Shown in pieces: positions 49,221-57,836 of a stretch of DNA of 64,000 nt. The notes under the pieces were generated by a model. The model made no database searches. It was not told where the DNA came from and worked only from the letters and a program-made list of their open reading frames with translations. The stretch is from Myxococcales bacterium. Lineage in GTDB: Bacteria > Myxococcota_A > Polyangia > Polyangiales > Polyangiaceae. How positions within the stretch are numbered: position 1 is the first letter of the stretch; the number at the start of each line of letters is the position of its first letter. The translations under genes and the position numbers were made by a program. The stretch spans positions 1,860,001-1,924,000 of the forward strand of contig JADJQX010000001.1 in assembly GCA_016712525.1 (NCBI GenBank). The letters run 5' to 3'.

Positions 49221-51562
49221 TCGCCTCTGTTTCCTACGACGAGCGCCTCGCTCTCGTCGACGCCGCCGCCCCCATCGACCCCCACGACCACCAGCGCGCC
49301 ACGTGGGATCGCCTCGACAGTGCGTTTCTCGACCGGAAGCGCTCGGCAGGCATGGTCGTCCTCCCGACCGGTGCCGGCAAGACCGTCACCGCGGCCCACT
49401 GGCTTCTGCGCCACGAGATCGCCAATGGGGGCCGCGTGCTCTGGCTGGCCCACCGGCAGTCCCTGCTTCGCCAAGGGTTCGATACCTTCAAGAAGCTCGC
49501 CAACCTCGCGTACCCCACGAAGAAGTCGCTCGACCTCATCGCGGTGTCCTCGGAGTTCAAGCGCTGGTCGAACGTGAGCCGCGAGCACGATGTCGTTTTC
49601 GCCTCGATCCAGTCTTCGGTGATGGAACAGAACCGAGGCTTCGTGAAGGAGCTTCTGGCCGACGCGCGGGCGGGCGCCACCGTCGTGGTCGACGAAGCCC
49701 ATCACGCCGTCGCGCCGAAAACCTACGGTCTCCTGTCGGAGATCAAAAAGGCCGGGGTTCGGCTCCTCGGGCTCACGGCGACGCCCATCCGAATGGACCC
49801 GGACGAGGACAAGCGGCTCGGCATGCTGTTCGAGGACATCGTCCACCAGGTGAGCCGGCGCTCGCTCGTCGACGCAGGGATCCTCGCCGTTCCGGTTACC
49901 GAGACGGTGAAGACCGAGGTGAGCGTCGAGCGCGAGATGAGCGCCGAGGACCTCGCCTACCTCGATCGCTACGGCGAGCTCGCCCCGAGCGTGCTCGCGA
50001 GGCTCGGCAAGAACGCGCACCGAAACGCGCTCATCGTCGAGCACTACCTCAAGAACAGGGAGCGTTACGGCGCGACCATCATGTTCGCGGCCGACACGCT
50101 CCACGCGCAGACCCTCGCCCAAGAGCTCTCGAAGCACCCCGGCGTCCGCGCGGACTACGTAGACTACAGCCGTCGCGACGCGGCCTCCGTGATCGAGCGC
50201 TACGCTCGCAAGGAGCTCGACGTCATCGTGAACGTGCAGATGCTGACGGAGGGGTTCGACGCGCCACACACGCGGACGGTGTTCATCTGCCGGCCCACGC
50301 GCTCGGAGAGCCTCGTCGTCCAGATGGTGGGGCGCGCCCTGCGGGGCCCGCGGGCGGGCGGCAACGCGAAGGCGAACCTCGTCACGTTCTTGGACACCTG
50401 GCAGCAGTACGACGTGCTCGGGCCCGAGTATGCGCTCGACTGCATGGACGTGCCGCCCCCCGAGGAGGTGGCGCGGGCCCATACGCCCATGGTGCTCATT
50501 CCGCCGGAGCTCGTGCGCGATGCGTACCGGCTCCTCCAGAGCAACGTGAAGGGGCAGCTCGTGGGTGTTCACGCGTGCGTGCCTCACGGGTGGTACCGTT
50601 GGGAAGAGATCTTCGAGGACGACGTGCAGTCGCGCACCGTCATGGTGTTCGACTCGCAGCGAGATGCGCTCGAGGCGTTGCTGGCCGAGCATACGAGCCC
50701 CTCGAGCATCCCCGAGCACGTCACCGAAGACCTGGCGTGCTCGTTGATTCGCAAGCACTTCGCCGACATCCCCGACCCCTTGCCCCGATGGGCGGACGTG
50801 AAGGCGCTCCTCGACGCGCGTCGCAAAGGGTGCGAAGTGAGCTACGTCACGTTCGAGGAGAAGCTCGCCTTCGACCCGACGGCGCTCGCGAAGCATGTCG
50901 TAGAGGGGAACCTCGGTCCCCGGGAAGAGGCCGACTTCCTCGCCGGAGTGTGGGCGAGCCAGCCCGCCTGTCCCGTCGTGTACCGGAACGACGAGGCGGC
51001 CTTCCGCGAGGAGGTCGGACGCGAGCGAACGAAGCTCCTCAACGCGTCGATCGAACGACCCCGCACGGCTCCCGAGGTCACGAACATCGTGCCCAAGGGC
51101 CCCCCGCGAGCGTTCGAGCCAGGTCGGGGAAGGGATCTCCAAGAGCTGCTCGCGGCCGTCCTCGAGCAGAAGCGCCACTTCCCCGGCGGCGCGCCCATGC
51201 TCGGATCGTTGCGGTGGATGGAGCGACCAAACCAAAGGCTTTGGGGTTTCTTTCGGTACGAGGACAAGTGCCTCGCGCTCAACCCGATCCTCGATTCCCC
51301 CGACGTCCCCCGCTTCGTGGTCGAACTGGTCATGTTCCACGAGCTCCTGCACGCCGACATGCCGAGCGCGGGCCACAACGCGTCGTTTCGTGCGCGCGAG
51401 CGAGGGTTCGTCCCGAGCGCCACGGCCATCGAGGAGGCACGAGCGCTGGGCCTTGTCCCAAGCTCGGCCTCGGCCGTCGACTTCTGGCGCGTACGCGCGG
51501 AGATGTTCCTCGACACCTTCGAGCGCTACTTCGAGTGGAAACGGCCGACACCCACGTATTGA
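49217..51562 (+). CDS. SF2 helicase fused to SprT-type zinc metalloprotease
   Basis: The ATG at 49217 overlaps the SMC stop and has AAGGAG upstream, giving 781 residues. The helicase shows VVLPTGAGKTVTAAHWL, VVVDEAHHAVAPKTY, LGLTATPIRMD, NVQMLTEGFDAPHTRTVF and QMVGRALRGPRAGG. The C-terminus carries VMFHELLHADMPSAGHNASF: an HExxH zinc site at residues 708-712 followed by a GHxxxF element, as in SprT/Spartan and WLM metalloproteases. Spartan-type proteases remove proteins crosslinked to DNA. The fusion suggests that a DNA-tracking motor destroys protein bound to foreign DNA. It is probably co-expressed with the SMC-like ATPase. Confidence 0.82.
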   Translation: MIASVSYDERLALVDAAAPIDPHDHQRATWDRLDSAFLDRKRSAGMVVLPTGAGKTVTAAHWLLRHEIANGGRVLWLAHRQSLLRQGFDTFKKLANLAYPTKKSLDLIAVSSEFKRWSNVSREHDVVFASIQSSVMEQNRGFVKELLADARAGATVVVDEAHHAVAPKTYGLLSEIKKAGVRLLGLTATPIRMDPDEDKRLGMLFEDIVHQVSRRSLVDAGILAVPVTETVKTEVSVEREMSAEDLAYLDRYGELAPSVLARLGKNAHRNALIVEHYLKNRERYGATIMFAADTLHAQTLAQELSKHPGVRADYVDYSRRDAASVIERYARKELDVIVNVQMLTEGFDAPHTRTVFICRPTRSESLVVQMVGRALRGPRAGGNAKANLVTFLDTWQQYDVLGPEYALDCMDVPPPEEVARAHTPMVLIPPELVRDAYRLLQSNVKGQLVGVHACVPHGWYRWEEIFEDDVQSRTVMVFDSQRDALEALLAEHTSPSSIPEHVTEDLACSLIRKHFADIPDPLPRWADVKALLDARRKGCEVSYVTFEEKLAFDPTALAKHVVEGNLGPREEADFLAGVWASQPACPVVYRNDEAAFREEVGRERTKLLNASIERPRTAPEVTNIVPKGPPRAFEPGRGRDLQELLAAVLEQKRHFPGGAPMLGSLRWMERPNQRLWGFFRYEDKCLALNPILDSPDVPRFVVELVMFHELLHADMPSAGHNASFRARERGFVPSATAIEEARALGLVPSSASAVDFWRVRAEMFLDTFERYFEWKRPTPTY

Positions 51563-51597
51563 CGCTACGCGCCGGGGGTAGTTGACGCGGAGGGAGG

Positions 51598-51622
51598 GGG
51601 CCGAGAGAGACTTTCTCGGCCC
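51598..51622. terminator. Hairpin terminator after the helicase-protease gene
   Basis: A perfect 9-bp stem (GGGCCGAGA / TCTCGGCCC) with a 7-nt loop lies 36 bp past the stop at 51562. It separates the SMC operon from the viperin pair. There is no U-tract, which is common at high GC. Confidence 0.6.
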
Positions 51623-51755
51623 GCCCCCTTGACGAGGTCGAAGGTCGGGGTAACTCTAAACCCCGCAGGTCGTCACTCCGCCTTCGTGGCCCGACGCCGC
51701 TCCCAACCCAAAACCAAGAACGGCCCTTCGCGGGTCGCTCTCAGTGGAGCGCGTC

Positions 51756-52973
51756 ATGACCATGATTTCTGCCACCTGCCGTGTCACCATCCCCGTCGCC
51801 GCGTTCGACCCCGCCGTGGTCACGCGAGCCATCGAGGCGCTCTCCTTCGGGGGGGCGCTTCCTCGCATCCTGGTCGCAGGCGCCGAGCGCTCGGTCCTCC
51901 CGTCGTTGGTGGGCGGCCCCGTCGGCGCCACGTGGTTCGAGGGCTCGCTCCAGGAGCTTCTGGCCTGGCGCGAGTGCGTGTCGGAAAGTGGGCTGTGGGT
52001 GGCAGTGCCCACCGACCTCCCAGGGGACACCCCAGAATCCACGATCACGGCGCTTTCCGAGGCGCTCCGGATGCCGATCCTCGCCGAGAAGGGCGAACCA
52101 CGAGCGGACCTTTGGTTCGACGCGAACGGGCGCCTGACGGGGCTCCGAGAGCTCGTTTCCGACGGTCCGACACTATGTGCTGACGGCTCGCTTGCCGGAT
52201 CGTCGGTCCCCGTTTGGGAGGCCGGTGGGCTCGAGCCGCTTCGGGCCTACGCTCTCGACGCAAGCGAGCTTACCTGGCCAAGTCGCGCGGTGCGGCCAAC
52301 CTCAGGGGGCGACGAGGTCGTTCGAATTTTTCGCGGCGGGGCCATGGCGATCGGGTGTCAGCTCGAAACCGACAATGCCAGCTCGGCGCTCGGTTTTCGT
52401 GAGGAGCACGAGCTCGCGGCGTGGATCGCGGTGGTCCGAGACCGTCACCCTGCCGCGTTGCCCCTGAGCCCATTCGAGGGGGCGTTGCGAAACGGAGCTC
52501 GGAAAGACGCGACGGCCGCGCATCTCCGCCTCGCGGCGCAGCTCCTTGCCGGTCGCGTCGATGTCGATTCGCCGTCGTCCCCGTGGAGTGAGGATGACGA
52601 ACCGAAGCCGAGGCTCGCGGCGGCCGAAGTCGCCTTTGCGATGGCCTGCCTGCTCATCGCGGCTTCGCATGCGCCGAAGCCTAAGAAAATAGCCGCTGCA
52701 CGAGCGCTCGCGTTCCTCGGGCCCGAGGGGAGGCGCCAGCTCAAACGGCTCGCGAGCCCCGAGCTCGTCGAAGCGCTGCGAAGCTTCGGCATCGACGTCT
52801 CGGAGCAGTCCCGTGTCGCCGAAGCCATGTGCAAGGCCCGTGGGGCTCGGAAGGCGCGCGATGTCGCCAAGGCAGGAGCACGTGCGCAGGGCCTCGACGA
52901 TCTTGCGAAGCTCCTCTGCAAGAAGATCGCGAGCGTAGACGGAGCCGCTGCGGGGCCCGGCCCGGCGAGCTAG
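51756..52973 (+). CDS. Unknown 405-aa protein upstream of viperin
   Basis: I chose the ATG at 51756 because a GGAG lies 7 nt upstream; GTG 51744 and ATG 51762 are alternatives. The protein has no clear motif. It contains alpha/beta segments (ALSFGGALPRILVAGAERSV, VGATWFEGSLQELLAWRECV) and a helical second half (AAEVAFAMACLLIAASHAPK, LAFLGPEGRRQLKRLASPEL). It precedes the viperin gene by 121 bp on the same strand, so they are probably co-transcribed. It is not a nucleotide kinase by visible motifs, unlike the CMPK2 partner of animal viperin. Confidence 0.55.
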   Translation: MTMISATCRVTIPVAAFDPAVVTRAIEALSFGGALPRILVAGAERSVLPSLVGGPVGATWFEGSLQELLAWRECVSESGLWVAVPTDLPGDTPESTITALSEALRMPILAEKGEPRADLWFDANGRLTGLRELVSDGPTLCADGSLAGSSVPVWEAGGLEPLRAYALDASELTWPSRAVRPTSGGDEVVRIFRGGAMAIGCQLETDNASSALGFREEHELAAWIAVVRDRHPAALPLSPFEGALRNGARKDATAAHLRLAAQLLAGRVDVDSPSSPWSEDDEPKPRLAAAEVAFAMACLLIAASHAPKPKKIAAARALAFLGPEGRRQLKRLASPELVEALRSFGIDVSEQSRVAEAMCKARGARKARDVAKAGARAQGLDDLAKLLCKKIASVDGAAAGPGPAS

Positions 52974-53094
52974 CGAGCCGCGCCTCTGCTTCCGTCGTAG
53001 CCACGAAACGTGGGGCTACTCGCGCGCCGTGCGGCGGCGGGGAGCCGTCCATTCTGGAAACCTTTGTCCCTTGTTCACCCGGTTGGAGGCTCGA

Positions 53095-53958
53095 ATGCTT
53101 GGTCTTCCCGTCAATTTTCATGTTCTCAAGGCGTGCAACGCGAGCTGCCAATACTGCTTCGCTCGCTTCCCGGAGACGAGGGGGCGCCTGTCCAAGGCCG
53201 ATGCCATCGAGGTCATGCGCCGCGTGCGAGAGGCGGGGGCCGAGAAGATGAACTTCGTCGGCGGTGAGCCGACGCTGCATCGTGACATAGGCGACCTGAT
53301 CCTCGCGGCGAAGGAGTTGGGCTTCGTGACCGGCATCGTCAGCAACGGTGCCAAGCTCGAGGCCCTCCTCGATTCACGCGCCGGCTCGATGCTCGATTGG
53401 GTGGGCCTCTCCATCGACTCGTCGACGGACGAAGGCAACGCGCTCATCGGCAGGGGAGGCGCAGGCTACGTGGCGCAGGTCGTGACGTGCGCGCGCAAGG
53501 CTCGCTCCAACGGCGCTCTCGTGAAGCTGAACACCGTGGTTACCCGCCACAACGTTCACGAGGACATGAGTGAGATCGTCCGATCTATCGCCCCCCAACG
53601 GTGGAAGCTCTTCCAGGTCCTTCGCGTCGAAGGACAAAACGAGGCCACAGTCGACGACTTGCTCATCGACGCCTCTGCCTTCCATGCGTTCGTCGTTCGG
53701 CATCAGGGCCGCCTCGGCCAAGCCGTCAACGTGGTCCCGGAGGACAACCATGCCATGACGGACTCGTATGCGATGATCGATCCCGAGGGGCGCTTCTTCG
53801 GCAACACGGGGGGCGTTCACTGCGTAGGCGAGTCGATCCTCGAGCGGGGGGCCGTAGGAGCTCTCGCGTCGGTCGGGTTCTCCACGGACAAGCTCGTCCG
53901 CCGCGGCGGCAAGTTCGACTGGGAGCGTCCGGACCGTCGGCACCTACCCGTCCTGTAG
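53095..53958 (+). CDS. pVip: Prokaryotic viperin (radical SAM ddhNTP synthase)
   Basis: The ATG at 53095 has TTGGAGG 6 nt upstream, giving 287 residues. It aligns closely with animal viperin: VNFHVLKACNASCQYCFARF (iron-sulfur Cys 14, 18, 21 in CxxxCxxC), AGAEKMNFVGGEPTLH, GIVSNGAKLEALL, LSIDSSTDEGNALIGRG, VKLNTVVTRHNVHEDMSEIV, RWKLFQVLRVEGQNE and VPEDNHAMTDSYAMIDPEGR. The family uses S-adenosylmethionine to convert nucleoside triphosphates into 3'-deoxy-3',4'-didehydro forms that terminate phage transcription. The preferred nucleotide cannot be read from sequence. This is the most securely assigned anti-phage effector in the window. Confidence 0.93.
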   Translation: MLGLPVNFHVLKACNASCQYCFARFPETRGRLSKADAIEVMRRVREAGAEKMNFVGGEPTLHRDIGDLILAAKELGFVTGIVSNGAKLEALLDSRAGSMLDWVGLSIDSSTDEGNALIGRGGAGYVAQVVTCARKARSNGALVKLNTVVTRHNVHEDMSEIVRSIAPQRWKLFQVLRVEGQNEATVDDLLIDASAFHAFVVRHQGRLGQAVNVVPEDNHAMTDSYAMIDPEGRFFGNTGGVHCVGESILERGAVGALASVGFSTDKLVRRGGKFDWERPDRRHLPVL

Positions 53959-54529
53959 CCCTCTCACGCGATCGAGCTGGCCCCGAACCGTCTCGAGGGC
54001 TTACCGGCTGTCCTGGTTCGCACGAGGGGCGCGTCGGGGAGGCGTGGGGGCTGTCCTGGGCCGCGCTGCGGAGGCGTCAGGAGGGCGTGGCGGGTGTCCT
54101 GGTTCGCGTAGGGGATGTCCTGGTTCGCGTAGGGGATGTCCTGGTTCGGGTAGGGGATGTCCTGGACGCGGGTTTTTGGGGGTAGGTCGGTGGTGGGGGA
54201 GGTGGGAGGACGGGCTCCGGGGTCGAAGCGATAGGACCTGTCGAAGCTGCGTGAGCACGCGGCTCGCTGACGCCCCGCGGGGCGTCGGTACGTCCGTCGC
54301 CCTCTTCTCGGGCGGAGCCGGACGGGCCACGTGGTCCGCGTCCGACGCTTGAGACGAGCCAGCTCCTGCCGTAGCGTGCTCGCCGGAAAGGCGTGACATC
54401 TCGTCGGGATGTCGAGATCGAAGAGATGAGCGGCGTGGCTCCGATCCTACCAAAAGTGCGGAGGCTAGGGTCGCCCCACTACGGCCGGCTTCAGCCTGGC
54501 TGTGACCCTCCGACGCTCGGGTGCCCGCG
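53959..54529. other. Non-coding gap with minisatellite element
   Basis: Apart from the 21-bp repeat element at about 54021-54212, I see no gene here. The remaining sequence has no ribosome-site-led ORF of note. Confidence 0.5.
54021..54212. repeat. 21-bp minisatellite element, cluster C (right island border)
   Basis: Units of GGGGATGTCCTGGTTCGCGTA occur at 54092-54165 (two full, two partial), preceded by GCGCGTCGGGG ... GCGTGGGGG and followed by GGGTTTTTGGGGGTAGG. The whole element matches cluster B at 21.8 kb in sequence order and orientation. Confidence 0.85.
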
Positions 54530-54661
54530 ATGATCGAGTCTCTTCCTGTCCGCGTCGGCCTCTCTCCGAACGACAACCCGCGCGCCGCCATCGAGCACTT
54601 CGACGGCCCGCTCTTCCTCGCCACTGGGCGCGGCTTCATCCCGCAGGTGGAGGCAACGTGA
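54530..54661 (+). CDS. Possible 43-residue protein coupled to RhuM gene
   Basis: From ATG 54530 the frame reads MIESLPVRVGLSPNDNPRAA, then IEHFDGPLFLATGRGFIPQV, and its TGA overlaps the RhuM GTG start. Codon use looks coding. It may be a small protein or the surviving tail of a deleted gene. No ribosome site is evident. Confidence 0.35.
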   Translation: MIESLPVRVGLSPNDNPRAAIEHFDGPLFLATGRGFIPQVEAT

Positions 54662-55731
54662 CCCGCAAGAAGAAGCCGTCCGTATCTCTCGTCCGCTCCT
54701 CGGCCGCCGAGTACCTGACCTTCGTGGCGGCCGCGGGCGCGGGCGGCGTCGAGGCGATCTACGCCGACGAGAACGTCTGGCTCAGCCAGAAGATGATGGC
54801 GCAGCTCTACGACGTGGAGGTGCCGACCATCAACTACCACCTGAAGAAGGTGTTCGAGGACAGCGAGCTGGAGGAGAAATCAGTTGTTCGAAATTTTCGA
54901 ATAACTGCCGCCGACGGGAAGACCTACGAGACGAAACACTACGACCTCTCGGCCACCATCGCCGTCGGCTACAAGGTCAACTCCGAGCGGGCGGTGCAGT
55001 TCCGCAAGTGGGCCACGCGTGTCGTCGCGGAGTTCACCATCAAGGGCTTCGCGATGGACGACGAGCGCCTCAAGCGCGGCGGCTCCGTCCTGAGCGACAA
55101 GTACTTCGAGGAGCAGCTCCAGCGCGTCCGGGAGATCCGCATCTCGGAGCGCAAGTTCTACCAGAAGATCACGGACATCTACGCCACGTCGGTCGACTAC
55201 GACGTGACCGCGCAGGCCACGAAGCGCTTCTTCGCGACGGTGCAGAACAAGCTGCACTGGGCCATTCACGGGCAGACGGCCGCCGAGATCATCGTCGATC
55301 GCGCGGATGCGACCAAGGACCACATGGGGCTTCACACCTGGACCGACGCGCCCCACGGGAAGATCCAGAAGTTCGACGTGGTCGTGGCCAAGAACTACCT
55401 GACGGAGCCAGAGCTTGCGCAGCTCTCCCGCCTGGTGAACGCCTACCTCGACGTTGCCGAGGACATGGCGCTTCGCAAGATGCCCATGACCATGCAGGAC
55501 TGGGAGACGCGCCTGAACCGCTTCCTCGCGGCCACCGATCGCGAGGTTCTACAGGACGCCGGCAAGGTCACCGCCGAGATCGCCAAGGCGCACGCCGAGA
55601 GCGAGTTCGAGAAATACCGCATCGTGCAGGACCGCCTCTTCGAGAGCGACTTCGACCGCGTCGTGGCGGAGACCAAACGCCTTGGCGAGGGCGCCCCCAC
55701 GCCCAAACCGAGCAAGAAAAAGCATCCCTGA
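54658..55731 (+). CDS. RhuM-family protein
   Basis: The GTG at 54658 has GGTGGAGG upstream, giving 357 residues. The signature is IYADENVWLSQKMMAQLYDV, TINYHLKKVFEDSELEEKSV, VRNFRITAADGKTYETKHYD, VNSERAVQFRKWATRVVAEF and MTMQDWETRLNRFLAATDRE, typical of virulence-associated RhuM proteins. RhuM genes are often found in mobile islands and beside type I restriction loci, where they are thought to have an accessory role. Here it sits just outside the right repeat element and 17 kb from hsdM, which itself hosts a related ORF6N gene. The mechanism is unknown. Confidence 0.9.
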   Translation: MTRKKKPSVSLVRSSAAEYLTFVAAAGAGGVEAIYADENVWLSQKMMAQLYDVEVPTINYHLKKVFEDSELEEKSVVRNFRITAADGKTYETKHYDLSATIAVGYKVNSERAVQFRKWATRVVAEFTIKGFAMDDERLKRGGSVLSDKYFEEQLQRVREIRISERKFYQKITDIYATSVDYDVTAQATKRFFATVQNKLHWAIHGQTAAEIIVDRADATKDHMGLHTWTDAPHGKIQKFDVVVAKNYLTEPELAQLSRLVNAYLDVAEDMALRKMPMTMQDWETRLNRFLAATDREVLQDAGKVTAEIAKAHAESEFEKYRIVQDRLFESDFDRVVAETKRLGEGAPTPKPSKKKHP

Positions 55732-55781
55732 CCGCCCCACGCGACACCGCTCCTCACCACCATCACCACCGCGCCATCCCC

Positions 55782-57662
55782 TCACTCCCCCCGCCGCACG
55801 ATCTTCACCCCCGTCGCATAAAACACCTCCCCCGCGTCGACCGTGAGGGCGCTCACCGGGTCCGGCAGGAGGCCCTCGGTCACCTGAGGCCCCGAGCCCG
55901 GTGTGGGGCGGGGGAAGCGGGAGAGGCCCGCCGGGCCGCCCAAAAACACGTGGGTCGTGCCGATGGCGAGCCTGTCGTACCCGCCCCCCGTGACGAGCCT
56001 GCGCGGCACACACGGGGCCGCGTCGATGGGGCAGTCGAACACCACGCGCGACGCCACCATGTCCTGTTGGACGACCACGTACCGCCGGTCCGGCCCCGTG
56101 ACCTGCAGGGCCACGTCGAGCGGAGGCTCGCCGGCCGCGAGGTTCGCCCAGTTTTTGTTCGTGCCGGAGCAGTCGGCGTTCTCGCATCCGCCGACGGTCG
56201 TGCCGTTGAGCACCGCGAGGCCACTGCCCAGTTGCAGTCGCCCGACTCCACCCCCCACGGGGAGCGCAAAGGGGAGCAATGTGGGATCGTTCGAGCAATC
56301 GGCGCCGCCCCACGGGCACGTCTCGAGGCCATTCGCCCGCAAGAGATAGAGCGTGCCCGGCAATGCGGCGACGTCGTTCACGTCGGCCGTGAGCGGCACC
56401 CCCAACGACTTGACCACGCTCGTCGGGGCGCACGTGCCCGCCGAAGCCGCCTCGACAGCGCCGTTCGTGCGCACGACCACGACGCCCATGACGGGGCCCG
56501 CGGGGATGTCCTTTCGTGTCGCGAAGCCCTTGATGGGGCCCGCGGCTCTCACCTCGCATCGCACCGTCAACGGGCAGTCCGCCACGGTGCACGAGCGGAT
56601 CTCGTTCGTCTCGTCGGCCCAATAGATGCGCTTGTCGGGCCCTACGCCGTCGACCAAGAGCTTCGATACTCGGCTATTCACCACGACCTCGCGCCACGGC
56701 ACGCGCGCGTCCGCGTCGACCCCCGCGTCCACGATCGGGGCGGGCGCGTCGAAGCCCGCGTCGCTCACGGGGACGGCCGCGCCGACCACGCCCCAGGGCC
56801 CGCAGTTGGGCACGCGGTTCGTCTTGGGCGGGCACGCGCGGCTCGCGACGACCTTCAGGGTGCCCTTCGCGGCGCGGGTGCACACGGCCTTGGGCAACCG
56901 CACCGTCGCCCCGTCGCGCTGAAAGCCCCGCGCCCCCTCGACGAGCGGCACCACCGCGCGCCCCCCGGCGAGCACCCCGGCCCCGTCCTTCGGCACGAGG
57001 CCGACGTTCGTCACCCCCTCGAGCGAAAAAGTGCACTCTGCACCGTTCGCGACGGGCGCGACCTCGAGCGAGAGGGCCTCGTCGAAGCAGCGATCGACCG
57101 GGAAACACGTGCCGCCGATGCCCCGCTCGTTCCCGCCGCCGAAGATGGCCGTCACGTCGTATGGGTCGTCGAGGGTCACGTCCGTGGCGGGCACGCAGCT
57201 CCCGGCGGAGCAGGTCTCCCCGGCGGGGCAGGTCCCGGCGGCGGTCTCCTTCGAGGCGCCCTGCACGTTCTCGTCGCCCGTGCAGAGCCACTCGATCGGG
57301 ATCTTGAGCCCCGCGACGCGCCCCCGCGGCACCTTGGAGACCGACTCTCGCACCACGGTAGGGGTTCGCCCGCGGAGCGCGATGATGCGAATGGTGATGG
57401 GCTCGTCCTTCTCGCCTTCGAGGATGCCGAGCGTCGACGGGAGCTTCACGCCCGTCGGGCCGACGGCGTACGTGTCCTCGAAGATCGTGCGCCCGCTCGA
57501 CGTGATCGAGACGACCACGTGGGTCACGTCCTTCGGGATGGACATGTCGGTGTCGAACGAGAGCACGAGCTCCCCCGCCACGCGCCCCGAGCACGCCGTC
57601 GCGAGCCACGCCGCGAGCACCCACGAGCCGACCACCCCGAACCCTGTCCGCCCTCTCGTCAC
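55782..57662 (-). CDS. Large secreted lipoprotein, unknown function
   Basis: The GTG at 57662 follows AGGAGGTCGAC and begins a lipoprotein signal (VLAAWLATACSG, lipobox ATAC), giving 626 residues. Residues 30-150 form a beta-rich domain (LVLSFDTDMSIPKDVTHVVV). Cys-rich stretches (CPAGETCSAGSC) follow, and the C-terminal half has repeated propeller-like units (KRIYWADETNEIRSCTVADC, TLYLLRANGLETCPWGGADC). It resembles the lipoprotein at 59743-60984, which shares the CxxxADC motif. Such proteins are typical myxobacterial surface proteins of unknown role. Confidence 0.7.
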   Translation of the reverse strand: MTRGRTGFGVVGSWVLAAWLATACSGRVAGELVLSFDTDMSIPKDVTHVVVSITSSGRTIFEDTYAVGPTGVKLPSTLGILEGEKDEPITIRIIALRGRTPTVVRESVSKVPRGRVAGLKIPIEWLCTGDENVQGASKETAAGTCPAGETCSAGSCVPATDVTLDDPYDVTAIFGGGNERGIGGTCFPVDRCFDEALSLEVAPVANGAECTFSLEGVTNVGLVPKDGAGVLAGGRAVVPLVEGARGFQRDGATVRLPKAVCTRAAKGTLKVVASRACPPKTNRVPNCGPWGVVGAAVPVSDAGFDAPAPIVDAGVDADARVPWREVVVNSRVSKLLVDGVGPDKRIYWADETNEIRSCTVADCPLTVRCEVRAAGPIKGFATRKDIPAGPVMGVVVVRTNGAVEAASAGTCAPTSVVKSLGVPLTADVNDVAALPGTLYLLRANGLETCPWGGADCSNDPTLLPFALPVGGGVGRLQLGSGLAVLNGTTVGGCENADCSGTNKNWANLAAGEPPLDVALQVTGPDRRYVVVQQDMVASRVVFDCPIDAAPCVPRRLVTGGGYDRLAIGTTHVFLGGPAGLSRFPRPTPGSGPQVTEGLLPDPVSALTVDAGEVFYATGVKIVRRGE

Positions 57663-57836
57663 GTCGACCTCCTTCGCATCCGACCGAGCCCTCACCACCC
57701 GACAAAGCCTGGCACAGGGCCGAGCCCCGGCGGCCTTCACCATCGAATCGCAACACCCGCGGCTCGGTTGTTGCGAATTCGTTGCGACCGTCGAGACCTG
57801 CCCACACCCAGGGTAGCCCATTGTAGGATGACGACG

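Noticed and set aside
48884..51376. Minus-strand ORF of 830 codons
   Set aside because: Antisense to the helicase-SprT gene with intact motifs.
46893..51562. Assignment of the SMC/helicase operon to Lamassu or Wadjet
   Set aside because: Lamassu has LmuA/LmuC partners and Wadjet has JetABCD; neither includes a helicase-SprT fusion, and no JetD-like or LmuC-like gene is visible.
55008..57836. Upstream part of an 1180-codon plus-strand frame leading into the response regulator
   Set aside because: The first 940 codons are shadow of RhuM and of the lipoprotein on the other strand; only the part from 57837 is the real regulator.
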